Shown here piece after piece: positions 51,613-60,664 of a stretch of 64,000 nucleotides of DNA. Each line of letters starts with the position of its first letter. Position 1 is the stretch's first letter. The notes below the pieces were generated by a model. That model saw only the letters and a program-made list of their open reading frames with translations, ran no database searches and was not told the DNA's origin. The DNA comes from Brevibacillus centrosporus (GTDB taxonomy: Bacteria > Bacillota > Bacilli > Brevibacillales > Brevibacillaceae), in assembly GCF_003710815.1 (NCBI RefSeq), contig NZ_RHHP01000025.1:78027-142026 (forward strand), given 5' to 3'. The position numbers and the translations under genes are program-made.

Positions 51613-53145
51613 TTAGTAGGCAAACCAGATTGCTTTCGCTTTTGTATAGGAAGCCAGGGAGTGGATCGCAAACTCTTTGCCCCAGCCGCTTTGCTTCCAG
51701 CCACCGAATGGACTTGCTACATCATAGCAGCCGTAGCGATTGACGAAGACTTGACCGGCTTGCAGCTTGTTCGCCACGCGATGTGCGCGGGACATATCAC
51801 CTGTCCACAGACCTGCAGCCAATCCGTATATCGTGTCGTTCGCCATCTCAACCACTTCTTCTTCGGAATCAAACGGAATGACGCAAAGAACGGGTCCAAA
51901 AATTTCTTCTTGGGCAATCTTCATTTTGCTGTGAACATCCGCAAAAATGGTGGGACGGATGAAGTAGCCGTTCGCGTTGGCGCCTGTCAGATCGCGTTCG
52001 CCACCTGCCGCCACACGTGCGCCTTGCTCTTTTCCGCTCTCGATGTAGCCGAGGATGCGTTCCATTTGTTTTTTGGAGACTTGTGCTCCTTGATCCGTTG
52101 TTGGATCAAAAGGATCACCCAGCTTGTAGCTGTTCGCCATTTCAGCTAAACGATTAACTACTTGGTCATAGATGTCGCGCTGGACGAACAAGCGGGTTGG
52201 GGAGGAGCATTTCTCCGCTTTATGCGTGAACAGTGCGTAAAAAGAACGTTCAATGGCAGCGTCCAGGTTCGGTGCATCGCTGAATAGGATGTTCGGAGAC
52301 TTTCCGCCAAGCTCGAGTGATACCGGCTTCAGATTGGAGTCCGCGGAGTCACGCACCAGTTGTTTTCCGACCGCCGTGCTCCCTGTAAAAGTCACTTTGT
52401 CTACGTTCATATGGCGGCTCATGTGGGAACCGACGCTGCCCGCACCCAGAACGAGGTTGATTACGCCTGGAGGCAGGATATTTGCTTCATGAATGATTTC
52501 AAACAAGCGGATGGCCGAGAATGACGTTTCCTCGGACGGCTTCAGGATGATGGTATTTCCCATCGCGAGTGCTGGAGCGAGCTTCCATGCCGCCATGTCG
52601 ATCGGGAAGTTGAAAGGAACGATCTGAGCACATACCCCGATCGGGTCACGCGTGGTTACGCTCAGGAAGTTGCCCTCAACCGGATTGTTTTCCCCGTAGT
52701 ACTTGTCCGTCCAGCCAGCGTAGTATTCAAATACATCGGAGGCTTCCTGCACGTCATCCTTGTAGGACTCGGTGTACAGCTTTCCGTTGTCCAATGTCTC
52801 CAGCGTAGCGATTTCTGCCTGATGCTCCAGTAAAAGAGCGCTGATCTTCCGCAGAATTTTTGCACGCTCCTTGCGTGTCACTTGACGCCATGCTCCGTTT
52901 TCATCGTCAAAAGCCGCACGAGCCGCTGCTACTGCACGATCTACGTCCTCTGGAGCTGCAACCTGAAACGAACCGTTAATCAGGCCATTCGCCGGGTTGG
53001 TAGAAGTGATGATTTCATCGCCTGCGCTATCGACCCATTGTCCGTTGATGTAGAGCTTTTTCGTGGACAGCAGCCATTCTTTCGCCCACTCCAGCTTTGG
53101 CTGGTCAATTCCTTCAAAAATTGCTCGATCATTTGTTTGATTCAT
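51613..53145 (-). CDS. NAD(P)-dependent aldehyde dehydrogenase
   Basis: 510 residues. The nucleotide region PFNFPIDMAAWKLAPALAMG, KVTFTGSTAVGKQLV, the catalytic Glu in LELGGKSPNILF and the catalytic Cys in KAEKCSSPTRLFV are conserved; the usual GQ before that Cys is replaced by EK. Members convert aldehydes to acids. ATG 53145 is chosen, 8 bases after GGAGG; the 17-base overlap with the preceding lyase end suggests coupling. Together with the alcohol dehydrogenase it gives a two-step oxidation of a primary alcohol to a carboxylate. Confidence 0.92.
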   Translation of the reverse strand: MNQTNDRAIFEGIDQPKLEWAKEWLLSTKKLYINGQWVDSAGDEIITSTNPANGLINGSFQVAAPEDVDRAVAAARAAFDDENGAWRQVTRKERAKILRKISALLLEHQAEIATLETLDNGKLYTESYKDDVQEASDVFEYYAGWTDKYYGENNPVEGNFLSVTTRDPIGVCAQIVPFNFPIDMAAWKLAPALAMGNTIILKPSEETSFSAIRLFEIIHEANILPPGVINLVLGAGSVGSHMSRHMNVDKVTFTGSTAVGKQLVRDSADSNLKPVSLELGGKSPNILFSDAPNLDAAIERSFYALFTHKAEKCSSPTRLFVQRDIYDQVVNRLAEMANSYKLGDPFDPTTDQGAQVSKKQMERILGYIESGKEQGARVAAGGERDLTGANANGYFIRPTIFADVHSKMKIAQEEIFGPVLCVIPFDSEEEVVEMANDTIYGLAAGLWTGDMSRAHRVANKLQAGQVFVNRYGCYDVASPFGGWKQSGWGKEFAIHSLASYTKAKAIWFAY

Positions 53146-54469
53146 CGTTAAGACCTCCATCTCGGGAAAAGCTTTTGACCCCTTCCCGTCCTTTTTCCTT
53201 GATCAGTTTGGAAACAAAGCTGTAGCCATGCTTCTCCTTCAAATCCACGACAAGCGGAATGAAGGTATTGGCTAATTCCTCGCATCTCTCTTCGTTGGCT
53301 TCGATACCTGCGAGGCATTTCTCGTGGAACAGGACAAGCGCGTTTTTCAGCATGTAAAGCGCATCCAAAATATTGGCTCCTGCTGCGCCTTCAAACACGT
53401 TCAAATCGAGCTCCCCATGCTCCAGCGTCGCCTGGACAACCCGGTCACACCCCAAAACCTGAAAACAGCTTTGGATCAAACTCTCAGGCACGACCGGATT
53501 GATTTTTCCGGGGAAAAATGAAGACCCCGCCTGTACGGCTGGAAGCGAAATTTCAGCAAAGCCTGCTTCCGGACCTGAGGAAAGCAAACGTAAATCTTTC
53601 GCGATTTTAAGCAAGCAAGTAGAGAGCAAGGAAAGCTGAGCCGAAACCTGCGCCAGATCATCCAAATTTTGTGCCGCATCAAACAAGTTTTCCCGATGCT
53701 GTAGCCGCATGCCATATAGGTGACACAGCTCAGCGAGAACCGCTTCACGATAGGCACTAGGAGCACCGATGCCAGAACCAATCACCGTTCCCCCCAGATT
53801 CACCGCGAGAAGCTCTTGGACTGCTTGTTTCAAGGAGCGATGTCGTCTCTTCCATACCGCCGCGTAGCCACTGAACGTTTCACCTAGTTGTACGCGCATG
53901 CCATCCTGCAGGCAGGTTCGTGCAATCGTGGTGATCGGCATCAAGCGCTGCACCAGCTTTTCCCAAGTCTCCTGCATCCGGGCTAGCAGGTCATCCAGTC
54001 CTGCATACTCCTGTACAATCGCCATGCGTATCGCCGTATGACAAGCATCTGAGGTCGATTGGGAGGCATTCACGTGATCGACCGGATGCACAGGAGCATA
54101 GGTCCCACGCGGCATTCCCGCTTGCTCATTAGCCAGGTTGGAAATGACTTCGTTGACGTTCATGTTCGTTCCGATACCACCGCCGCCATGCAGGATATCG
54201 ACAGGAAAATGTTCGAGATGCTTGCCTGCGATCAGCTCGTCACAAGCCTGTTCAATCGCTTGACGAACGGATGTCTCGATCACTTCTGCTCTCTCGTTCG
54301 CCCGTGCTGCCGCCTTTTTGACCATCGCCAGTGACGCAATATACGCGGGATACTGACGCAGGCTTTTGCCGGAGAACGATAGATTTTGCAACGCTCTCAC
54401 GGTCTGGATGCCGTAAAGTGCATCCTGCGGTATTTCCAATGTGCCAAACGAGTCCTGTTCTTTTCTCAT
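53129..54469 (-). CDS. Aspartase/fumarase superfamily lyase 2 (divergent)
   Basis: About 446 residues. The fold landmarks are present: NMNVNEVISNLANEQ and the SS loop GSSFFPGKINPVVPE. Two usual active-site motifs differ: STSD replaces STND in NASQSTSDACHTAIR, and ARTCLQDG replaces GRTHLQDA. These changes affect substrate-carboxylate contacts in known aspartases, so a substrate other than aspartate is likely. The protein is only distantly similar to lyase 1. First gene of the operon with ALDH and ADH, behind the promoter and tandem operator at 54640-54712. ATG 54469 is used; TTG 54475 has slightly better spacing from GGAGGAG. Confidence 0.85.
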   Translation of the reverse strand: MRKEQDSFGTLEIPQDALYGIQTVRALQNLSFSGKSLRQYPAYIASLAMVKKAAARANERAEVIETSVRQAIEQACDELIAGKHLEHFPVDILHGGGGIGTNMNVNEVISNLANEQAGMPRGTYAPVHPVDHVNASQSTSDACHTAIRMAIVQEYAGLDDLLARMQETWEKLVQRLMPITTIARTCLQDGMRVQLGETFSGYAAVWKRRHRSLKQAVQELLAVNLGGTVIGSGIGAPSAYREAVLAELCHLYGMRLQHRENLFDAAQNLDDLAQVSAQLSLLSTCLLKIAKDLRLLSSGPEAGFAEISLPAVQAGSSFFPGKINPVVPESLIQSCFQVLGCDRVVQATLEHGELDLNVFEGAAGANILDALYMLKNALVLFHEKCLAGIEANEERCEELANTFIPLVVDLKEKHGYSFVSKLIKEKGREGVKSFSRDGGLNDESNK

Positions 54470-54639
54470 CTTCAACCATCTCCTCCAAAAGGGGTACAGT
54501 CTGGTTGCCCCCCTACTGAACATGGAGACTGTCGATCATCTGCAGACAAAGCAACCTCCTACCAGCCAGCCCTACACTAGCTCGTGCCTCCGTAAAGGCG
54601 AATAGGCAGCTATCTGCAGATGCCACAGTTTTGATCTAA

Positions 54640-54712
54640 ATTCACAATGCGAACAACAAGTTCATTATATGAACCTGACCAGATTATAATTCGCTCTCCT
54701 CGGAATTGTCAA
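54640..54712 (-). promoter_or_regulatory. Promoter and tandem palindromic operator of the lyase operon
   Basis: On the minus strand TTGACA (54707-54712) and TATAAT (54683-54688) are 18 bases apart. Eight bases further on come two 15-bp palindromes 5 bases apart: GTTCATTATATGAAC (54660-54674) and ATTCACAATGCGAAC (54640-54654). The same design occurs at the permease gene (55782-55854). Probably the site of the neighbouring IclR regulator. The 383 bases 54470-54852 contain no gene. Confidence 0.8.
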
Positions 54713-54852
54713 ACAAACATTTTTTTCTGGAAGGGAGTGCTCCACCGCTCGTTTTCCCGCCCTTCTAGCACTTAGATGTATAAACGAATAGCTTTCAAGC
54801 AAAAATCTACGCTATAATGATCTACATTGGAAAAAAATAATGGAGTGTTAAC

Positions 54853-55617
54853 GTGCGCATGAAACAGGAAAACTCATCTGTTCAAGCAGTCGATCGAGCT
54901 CTGCAGCTTCTCCAGTTAGTAGGAGAAAGCAATGATCCTATTTCCATCGTAGATTTGGCTGAAAAGTCAGGAATGAATCGCACGACTGTGTGGCGACTGA
55001 TTGGAACACTTGAAAATCATGGTTTTATTGAACGTGACCCTCTGACGAAGGGTTACTTGCTCGGCTATGCTGCCAACCGCCTTGCTGCCCAGGCCCCGCA
55101 ATACGGCTCACTCATCCGCCGGGCCCGAAAAAGCATGGAGCAGCTGCGCGAAGAAACACAGGAGACTGTCCTGCTCAGCGTCCCCAAGCACCTCGGTACC
55201 CTTACGATCGACCAAATCGATCCGGCCAACAGTGTACGCGTTGCTCACTATGTGAACGCCTTTTTGCCGCTGCACTGTACATCGAACGGCAAAGTCCTTC
55301 TTAGTACCTTTTCTGAAGATGAGCTCAACTTTTTCCTCGAGCAGCCATTAGAAAGTATGACTCCTGATACCATCACGGACCCTAAGCTTCTGCGAGAAGA
55401 GATCGAAAGGGTCAAAAAACTTGGGTATGCTACCGTGATTGGTGAGCTGGATGTAAATGAAAACGGCATTTCTGCCCCGATCTACGACAAACGCCATGTT
55501 CTCGTGGCCTTTATCAGCGTGTGCGGACCGAATTTTCGATTTACGGAAGAAAAAGTCTTGGCCTGTACGAAGTATTTGTTCGCAGCTGCTCGCGATATTG
55601 CCGAGCATTTGCAGTAA
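54853..55617 (+). CDS. IclR-family transcriptional regulator
   Basis: 254 residues. The N-terminal winged helix shows VQAVDRALQLLQLVGESNDP and DLAEKSGMNRTTVWRLIGTL (about residues 29-48). The C-terminal effector domain includes ETVLLSVPKHLGTLTIDQID, LPLHCTSNGKVLLS and the ending FAAARDIAEHL. IclR proteins bind tandem palindromes and respond to the pathway substrate. Its site between the lyase operon and the permease gene, both with the same tandem operator, makes it the likely regulator of both. GTG 54853 is 6 bases after GGAGTG; ATG 54859 is an alternative. TATAAT at 54813-54818 may be its -10. Confidence 0.92.
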   Translation: MRMKQENSSVQAVDRALQLLQLVGESNDPISIVDLAEKSGMNRTTVWRLIGTLENHGFIERDPLTKGYLLGYAANRLAAQAPQYGSLIRRARKSMEQLREETQETVLLSVPKHLGTLTIDQIDPANSVRVAHYVNAFLPLHCTSNGKVLLSTFSEDELNFFLEQPLESMTPDTITDPKLLREEIERVKKLGYATVIGELDVNENGISAPIYDKRHVLVAFISVCGPNFRFTEEKVLACTKYLFAAARDIAEHLQ

Positions 55618-55655
55618 GCTCCACAAAAAAACGGCCCTGCTAATGGCCGCCACGG

Positions 55656-55690
55656 AAGCCTGATGCGCCCTAACGCGTCAGGCTTTTCCT
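55656..55690 (+). terminator. Terminator of the IclR gene
   Basis: AAGCCTGA-TGCG pairs with CGCG-TCAGGCTT, then TTCC and further T-rich sequence. Confidence 0.8.
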
Positions 55691-55781
55691 ATTTTTCATG
55701 ATTCCTCCATTCTTGAACATCCTAAAAGAGATGTGGATTTCCCCTCATTTTGGCCGAGGAAAACAAACCTTTGAAAAATGA

Positions 55782-55854
55782 TTGACAATTCTCGACATGA
55801 GCACATATAATCACCTTAGTTTCACATCGCGAATAAACAGTTCACATTATGAAC
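55782..55854 (+). promoter_or_regulatory. Promoter and tandem palindromic operator of the permease gene
   Basis: TTGACA (55782-55787) and TATAAT (55806-55811) are 18 bases apart. Eight bases after the -10 begins TTTCACATCGCGAAT (55820-55834), then a 5-base gap and GTTCACATTATGAAC (55840-55854). The arrangement copies the one at the lyase operon. The 336 bases 55618-55953 hold this region and the IclR terminator, no gene. Confidence 0.85.
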
Positions 55855-55953
55855 ATTCCTTTTTGCTTCCACTCATCATTTCGATGTACTCTTCGCCCAA
55901 CCCCTACTTAGGCGAACCGTAGCTTTACAGTCTTTTTACAAGGGGGAATTCAT

Positions 55954-57282
55954 GTGAACAGTAGCCAAATGATTAAAATGGACGACGCTCCACTGAGCAA
56001 GTTTCACATCAAGATGGCAGCGCTTACGTTCGGTGCCCACTTCACTGACGGTTATGTTTTAGGTATTATTGGAATCGCTTTCACTCTCATCAAGCCTCAA
56101 ATGAATCTCGACCCTCTCTGGACTGGCCTGATCGGCAGTTCTGCCTTGATCGGTCTCTTCCTTGGCAGTCTCATTCTCGGCTATATTTCCGACTTTATTG
56201 GACGGCAAAAGATCTTCGTTTTCAGCTTTATCTTGATTACGTTAGCTTCTTTCCTGCAATTTTTTGCCGATACTCCGGCACAGCTATTACTCTTGCGCAT
56301 CTTGATCGGGATCGGTATGGGTGGCGACTATAGTGTTGGACATACCATGCTGGCTGAATTTTCCCCTAAAAAGCACCGCGGCGTTCTACTCGGTTCCTTT
56401 AGCGTGATTTGGACATTTGGGTATGTAGCATCGACCTTGATCGGTACTTATCTGCTCAGCATTGGACCTGATGCGTGGCGCTATATGCTCGCTTCTTCCG
56501 CCATTCCTGCTGTCGTTATTCTGCTACTGCGTATGGGTACACCGGAATCTCCACGCTGGCTGATTAACAAAGGACGCATTGATGAAGCACGCAACATCGT
56601 GAAAAAGTATCTTGGACCAAACATCGTGCTGGATGATGAAACACCTGTCAAAAAAACGCAGGGAAGCTTTGCCCAACTGTTCAGCAAGGACATGCGCAAG
56701 CGTACTGTGTTCAACTGCCTGTTCTTTGTTTGCTTGGTCATCCCTTATTTTGCGATCTATACGTTCTTGCCTGCGATTTTGGAATCGATGGGTCTCAGCG
56801 AAAACTTCGGTACGGATTTGCTGTTGAACGGTTTGCTGGTCGTTGGTGCCCTTCTTGGCATTTGGTGCACGATTAAGTATTCCCGTCGCGGCTTCCTGAT
56901 CAGTTCTTTCATCATCCTGGCAGTCACCCTGTTCCTGCTGACAGTCTTGCCTGAAGGCGCTACCACACTGATGATTCTCGTCTTTGCTATCTTTACTTTG
57001 ATCATGTCGGCAGTAAGTAACCTCGTGGGAGTATTTCCTGCCGAAAGCTTCCCTACAGAAGTTCGCTCCAGCGGCGTAGGACTCGCGACTTCCTTCAGCC
57101 GATTTGGTTCCGCCATCGGTACCTTCCTGTTGCCGATCGGAATCGACAGTTTTGGGATTCACCCGACCATGCTCGCGTTGACGGGGGTTTTGGTGGTCGG
57201 TACGCTGGTCTCCATCGCCTGGGCTCCTGAAACGAAAAACCTCTCGCTCAGCGAAGCGAGTGACATGCAAAAAACCGCTTAG
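55954..57282 (+). CDS. MFS permease (aromatic/organic acid or sugar type)
   Basis: 442 residues, 12 TM segments. The MFS signature GYISDFIGRQKIFVF follows TM2, and RILIGIGMGGDYSVGHTMLA (TM4) is typical of the sugar/AAHS importer group; RMGTPESPRWLINKGRIDEA is the central-loop PESPRWL motif of that group. The N-terminal GAHFTDGYVLGIIGI with Asp in TM1 is characteristic. It probably imports the compound broken down by the lyase operon. GTG 55954 is the start, 6 bases after AGGGGGA; the overlapping ATG at 55952 runs into a stop at once. Confidence 0.92.
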   Translation: MNSSQMIKMDDAPLSKFHIKMAALTFGAHFTDGYVLGIIGIAFTLIKPQMNLDPLWTGLIGSSALIGLFLGSLILGYISDFIGRQKIFVFSFILITLASFLQFFADTPAQLLLLRILIGIGMGGDYSVGHTMLAEFSPKKHRGVLLGSFSVIWTFGYVASTLIGTYLLSIGPDAWRYMLASSAIPAVVILLLRMGTPESPRWLINKGRIDEARNIVKKYLGPNIVLDDETPVKKTQGSFAQLFSKDMRKRTVFNCLFFVCLVIPYFAIYTFLPAILESMGLSENFGTDLLLNGLLVVGALLGIWCTIKYSRRGFLISSFIILAVTLFLLTVLPEGATTLMILVFAIFTLIMSAVSNLVGVFPAESFPTEVRSSGVGLATSFSRFGSAIGTFLLPIGIDSFGIHPTMLALTGVLVVGTLVSIAWAPETKNLSLSEASDMQKTA

Positions 57283-57293
57283 CTGCGAGAATG

Positions 57294-57362
57294 AAAAAGA
57301 GCCACATCTTCTGTTACAGGGCTGGTCCTGCCCCTGACTCACGGAAGATGTGGCTCTTTCTT
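57294..57362. terminator. Strong bidirectional terminator
   Basis: A perfect 14-bp stem (AGAGCCACATCTTC at 57298-57311 with GAAGATGTGGCTCT at 57344-57357), A run on the left and T run on the right. It ends the permease gene and the convergent chemoreceptor gene. Confidence 0.92.
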
Positions 57363-57371
57363 TTGGGTTCT

Positions 57372-59057
57372 TTACACGTCAAACTTGCTGACCAGCGCTT
57401 GCAGTCGGAGTGCCTCCCGATTCAGCTTGTCCGCAGAGCTGGCTACATCCTCACACGATAGCAGCTGCTCATCTACCGAGTTGACTGTGGTTTTTGCGTA
57501 CGCCAGCGCCTGGTTCGCGATCTCTTTCATAAGGATGACCGCTTCACTGACTTGCTGCGTATTGGCTGCCATTTGCTCCGCAGATGCGGAAACTTCCTGC
57601 ACTTGATCCGTTACCTCGATGATGCTATTGCGGATGGTTGTAAAAATATCGCTCGCTTCACTGGCTACCTGCATGCCAGACGCGGTTTCCCTGCTGCTTT
57701 CACTCATTGCTGAAACGGCAGTCGCCATATAGGTACGGATCTCTTCTATTAAGTGGGCGATTCGTGCCGCCGACTCTTGGGACTGTCCTGCCAGCTTTCG
57801 GACTTCCTCTGCTACGATGGCAAAGCCCTTCCCTTGCTCTCCTGCCCGTGCAGCTTCAATCGCTGCATTGAGTGCGAGGATTTGCGTCTGTCCCGTAATG
57901 GCTTCCATGACCCGCAAAATATCCACAATCTGGGTAGAATGGGCATCCAGTGTTCGAATGATCTCGTTTGTCTGCTCCGTCTGGTTGTTGATCTGCTCCA
58001 TTTGTGCAGCTACTCGCGAGACAGTGTCATCTCCCAGCTTGGCGAGCTCTGACATCGTAAGCGACAGCTCCGCTACCGCAGATGATGACGTAGCCACCAT
58101 ATGAATCCCTGCATTGACTTCTTCCATGCTGCGAGCACTTTGGTTCGAGCCGTGCTGCTGCCTTTCTGCGCCATCAGCGATCTCCTTTACTGAGCTGACA
58201 ATCTGCCGCGATGATTCAGCGGTACGCTCTGCACCTACAGTCAGTTCCTCTGAGGAAGCGGCCACCTCGTCAGCGGTTTTCTTTACTTCCTGAATGAGCA
58301 CATTCAGATTCGTACGCATTTTTTCAAAAGCAGTCCCTAGTTGACCCACTTCATCTCTGGATTGGATCACTACCGGCTGATCCAGCTTGCCATCTGCGAT
58401 TACTAACGCCTTCTGGTTCAACAAGCGAAGCGGCTTGATGATGGAGCGGCTCAGTACATACGCAACAACGCTGCTCACCACCAGAACGACCAGGAAAAAC
58501 ATAAGCATCAATCGATTGGAAAGCTCGATGGAGTCTTGGATAGATCCAACGGAAGTCGTGATCTCAAGTACCTTTTCCTTCAGATAGGCATCTACTTCGG
58601 CATTGATGTTCTCAGCCTGAAGGTCGAAGTCATCCATCAACAATTTTCCTTGCTCGTAGCCCTGGTCAATAAAGACGTGCGCCATTTTTTGCCCAATCGC
58701 ATAGTAGTCATCAAAAGCGCTTTTTATTTTTTCCAGGCGCTCTTGATCCTCTGGATTGACCTGCTTCATTTCCTCGGCTGTCTTCTGGAATTGTTCTGCG
58801 TACCTGGATGCTTTGTCCAAGCCATCATCCATTCCATTTTCTCCCCGCGTAGCGCTAATATCGGTTAGCCATTGCTGCACGTAAATGACCGACATCTTCA
58901 TTTCTTCTGCTAAAAGTGCAGAGCGCAATGTTTTGGCTTCAATAATGGCGGAGGTCTCACTTTGCTGTAAGGAAACTACGTACTGATAGCTGCCAACTGC
59001 TGCGAACATGACGAAAATTAGAGAGAATGCACATACAATTTTTTTGGCGATTGACAC
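57372..59057 (-). CDS. Methyl-accepting chemotaxis protein
   Basis: 561 residues. TM1 (about 8-28), a four-helix-bundle extracellular sensor (about 30-180), TM2 (about 185-205, [20 protein letters not shown]), HAMP ([20 protein letters not shown]) and the signalling domain with its tip [20 protein letters not shown] and [16 protein letters not shown]. It senses an outside ligand and signals to CheA/CheW. GTG 59057 is chosen, 5 bases after GAGGAGG. It lies next to the permease gene but on the other strand, so a link to that substrate is only possible. Confidence 0.93.
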   Translation of the reverse strand: MSIAKKIVCAFSLIFVMFAAVGSYQYVVSLQQSETSAIIEAKTLRSALLAEEMKMSVIYVQQWLTDISATRGENGMDDGLDKASRYAEQFQKTAEEMKQVNPEDQERLEKIKSAFDDYYAIGQKMAHVFIDQGYEQGKLLMDDFDLQAENINAEVDAYLKEKVLEITTSVGSIQDSIELSNRLMLMFFLVVLVVSSVVAYVLSRSIIKPLRLLNQKALVIADGKLDQPVVIQSRDEVGQLGTAFEKMRTNLNVLIQEVKKTADEVAASSEELTVGAERTAESSRQIVSSVKEIADGAERQQHGSNQSARSMEEVNAGIHMVATSSSAVAELSLTMSELAKLGDDTVSRVAAQMEQINNQTEQTNEIIRTLDAHSTQIVDILRVMEAITGQTQILALNAAIEAARAGEQGKGFAIVAEEVRKLAGQSQESAARIAHLIEEIRTYMATAVSAMSESSRETASGMQVASEASDIFTTIRNSIIEVTDQVQEVSASAEQMAANTQQVSEAVILMKEIANQALAYAKTTVNSVDEQLLSCEDVASSADKLNREALRLQALVSKFDV

Positions 59058-59184
59058 AGTATCCTCCTCAAACAAACATGATGCAACTGTACATATTCGT
59101 AAATTGTAATGCGTTTGAGGGGATCAAAACAATCGCCAGCCTAGAATTGTAAACGATTTGTAACCAATATTTGTCTGAAAGATG

Positions 59185-59748
59185 TCACTTGTTTACTTTT
59201 GAATAGCAATCACAAGCTGTGATATGGTCATTAACCATGCCTACTGCCTGCATAAAGGCATAGCAGATCGTAGAACCCACGAAGGTGAATCCTCGCTTCT
59301 TCAAATCCTTGCTCAGTTTGTCGCTCACGTCAGTAGTGGCTGGTACCTGAGACATAGCTGTAAAATGGTTCTGAATCGGCTTTCCCCCTACAAAAGACCA
59401 GATATATTCTCGAAAGGAGCCGAATTCCTCTACAAGGCGGAAAAAGGCCTTTGCGTTGGTCACAACAGCCCTGACCTTCAATCTGTTTCGCACAATCCCT
59501 TCATTATTTAGCAGCTCTTCTATCTTGTTCTCATCGTAGTGAATGATTTTTTCAGGCTCGAAGTTATCAAATGCCTTCCGATAATTCTCCCTCTTTTTCA
59601 GGATCGTATACCAGCTTAGCCCTGCCTGTGCTCCCTCGAGATTGAGATACTCAAATAGGAGCCGGTCGTCATAAACGGGTACGCCCCATTCGTGATCATG
59701 GTAGTCGATATATAAAGGATCCTCGTTTACCCAGCCGCATCTGTTCAT
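59185..59748 (-). CDS. tag: DNA-3-methyladenine glycosylase I
   Basis: 187 residues, full Tag length. It removes 3-methyladenine from alkylated DNA. The zinc-binding residues are visible: Cys in MNRCGWV, His in YIDYHDHEWGVPV and the C-terminal His and Cys in VNDHITACDCY. LEGAQAGLSWYTILKKRENY and FDNFEPEKI are typical; the Glu of LNLEGAQ is used in base recognition. The start ATG 59748 follows a GGGGGC-type site. Monocistronic; no adaptive-response regulator is nearby. Confidence 0.95.
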   Translation of the reverse strand: MNRCGWVNEDPLYIDYHDHEWGVPVYDDRLLFEYLNLEGAQAGLSWYTILKKRENYRKAFDNFEPEKIIHYDENKIEELLNNEGIVRNRLKVRAVVTNAKAFFRLVEEFGSFREYIWSFVGGKPIQNHFTAMSQVPATTDVSDKLSKDLKKRGFTFVGSTICYAFMQAVGMVNDHITACDCYSKVNK

Positions 59749-59828
59749 CGTTTGCTGCCCCCTTTAATCTTGCGAACGTATATTCTTATTGTTAGGATAA
59801 ACAAACATAACCACTTCTGCAAGTTTTC

Positions 59829-59859
59829 CTTAGAAAAAAGAAAACCCGTTTTGACGGGA
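59829..59859 (-). terminator. Terminator after the flavin-reductase-like gene
   Basis: CCCG / CGGG with a TTTTGA-type loop on the minus strand, extended by AA/TT pairs, then TTTTCTTTTTTC. Confidence 0.75.
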
Positions 59860-59901
59860 TTACTAGTCATCGCGGGTCAGGGTTGCTTTCTATTCAATCA
59901 A

Positions 59902-60495
59902 TCAGCATGTCTCACTTTGCCCTGCCCTTTTAGGCGGACCGAAAACCGGTGCTAATCTGGAGTCCGAAAGCTGCTCTCCCAAGCCAAAGTACTGGCAGAA
60001 ATTCATGAGCAGCGGTTTCCATTTTGCCGGATCAATGTAATTGGAGTGACCATCTTCCATGGCCACCAGCGAGCTCGGCTCCTCCATCGGATGCAGCTTT
60101 ACCAGCCTAGCCTCCATTTGAACGGGACATTCCTTTACTCTAGGCGCTTGCACGACCTCTGACGGCAATGAAGATAGATCCGCGACACCGAGCTTATCTG
60201 CCTCGAATTGGTATCCCCGTGCAGCTTTCTTTTCCGGAACCGGATTTCTTCCTGTTAACAAAGTAAGTCTTTCGATTGCCGGCACCATATCTACTGACGG
60301 AAGATTGAGCACACATTCTTTTTCTCTCATCAAATTTTGCACGGTCTGTGACTGGCTGCTCATCCCGAGCATGCACGATCGGCCTAGCCACCAAGCCGAG
60401 GACATCGGCGCTACATTTGCTGTACCCGTTTCATTCCTTGTAGTGATCAATACAACTGCGCTTCCAAAGTATAAAGTTTTTGGCTCAATTACCAT
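59902..60495 (-). CDS. Flavin reductase-like, FMN-binding split-barrel protein
   Basis: About 197 residues. The split-barrel FMN fold is seen in FGSAVVLITTRNETGTANVA, PMSSAWWLGRSCMLGM and QTVQNLMREKECVLNLPSVD; a domain with VKECPVQMEARLVKLHPMEE follows. Family members reduce or bind FMN or act as small oxidoreductases. ATG 60495 is chosen, 9 bases after GGAAGG; ATG 60501 lies only 3 bases away. Monocistronic. Substrate unknown. Confidence 0.85.
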   Translation of the reverse strand: MVIEPKTLYFGSAVVLITTRNETGTANVAPMSSAWWLGRSCMLGMSSQSQTVQNLMREKECVLNLPSVDMVPAIERLTLLTGRNPVPEKKAARGYQFEADKLGVADLSSLPSEVVQAPRVKECPVQMEARLVKLHPMEEPSSLVAMEDGHSNYIDPAKWKPLLMNFCQYFGLGEQLSDSRLAPVFGPPKRAGQSETC

Positions 60496-60631
60496 GTGCA
60501 TAGGCCTTCCACGTCTCCTCTGCATTCCAGATTTTCATAACTGTAGCACAGAGCTTTTACGTGATATAGGCTTTCCGAGTATGACAGCAAGATCGCAAAG
60601 CAATTAATTTTGTCCGGCTGCCACACGAGAA

Positions 60632-60659
60632 GAAGCTGCCGAATTCTTCCGGCAGCTCC
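60632..60659 (-). terminator. Terminator of the deacetylase pair
   Basis: GCTGCCG (60635-60641) / CGGCAGC (60650-60656), with a moderately T-rich tail on the minus strand. Confidence 0.6.
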
Positions 60660-60664
60660 TCTGT

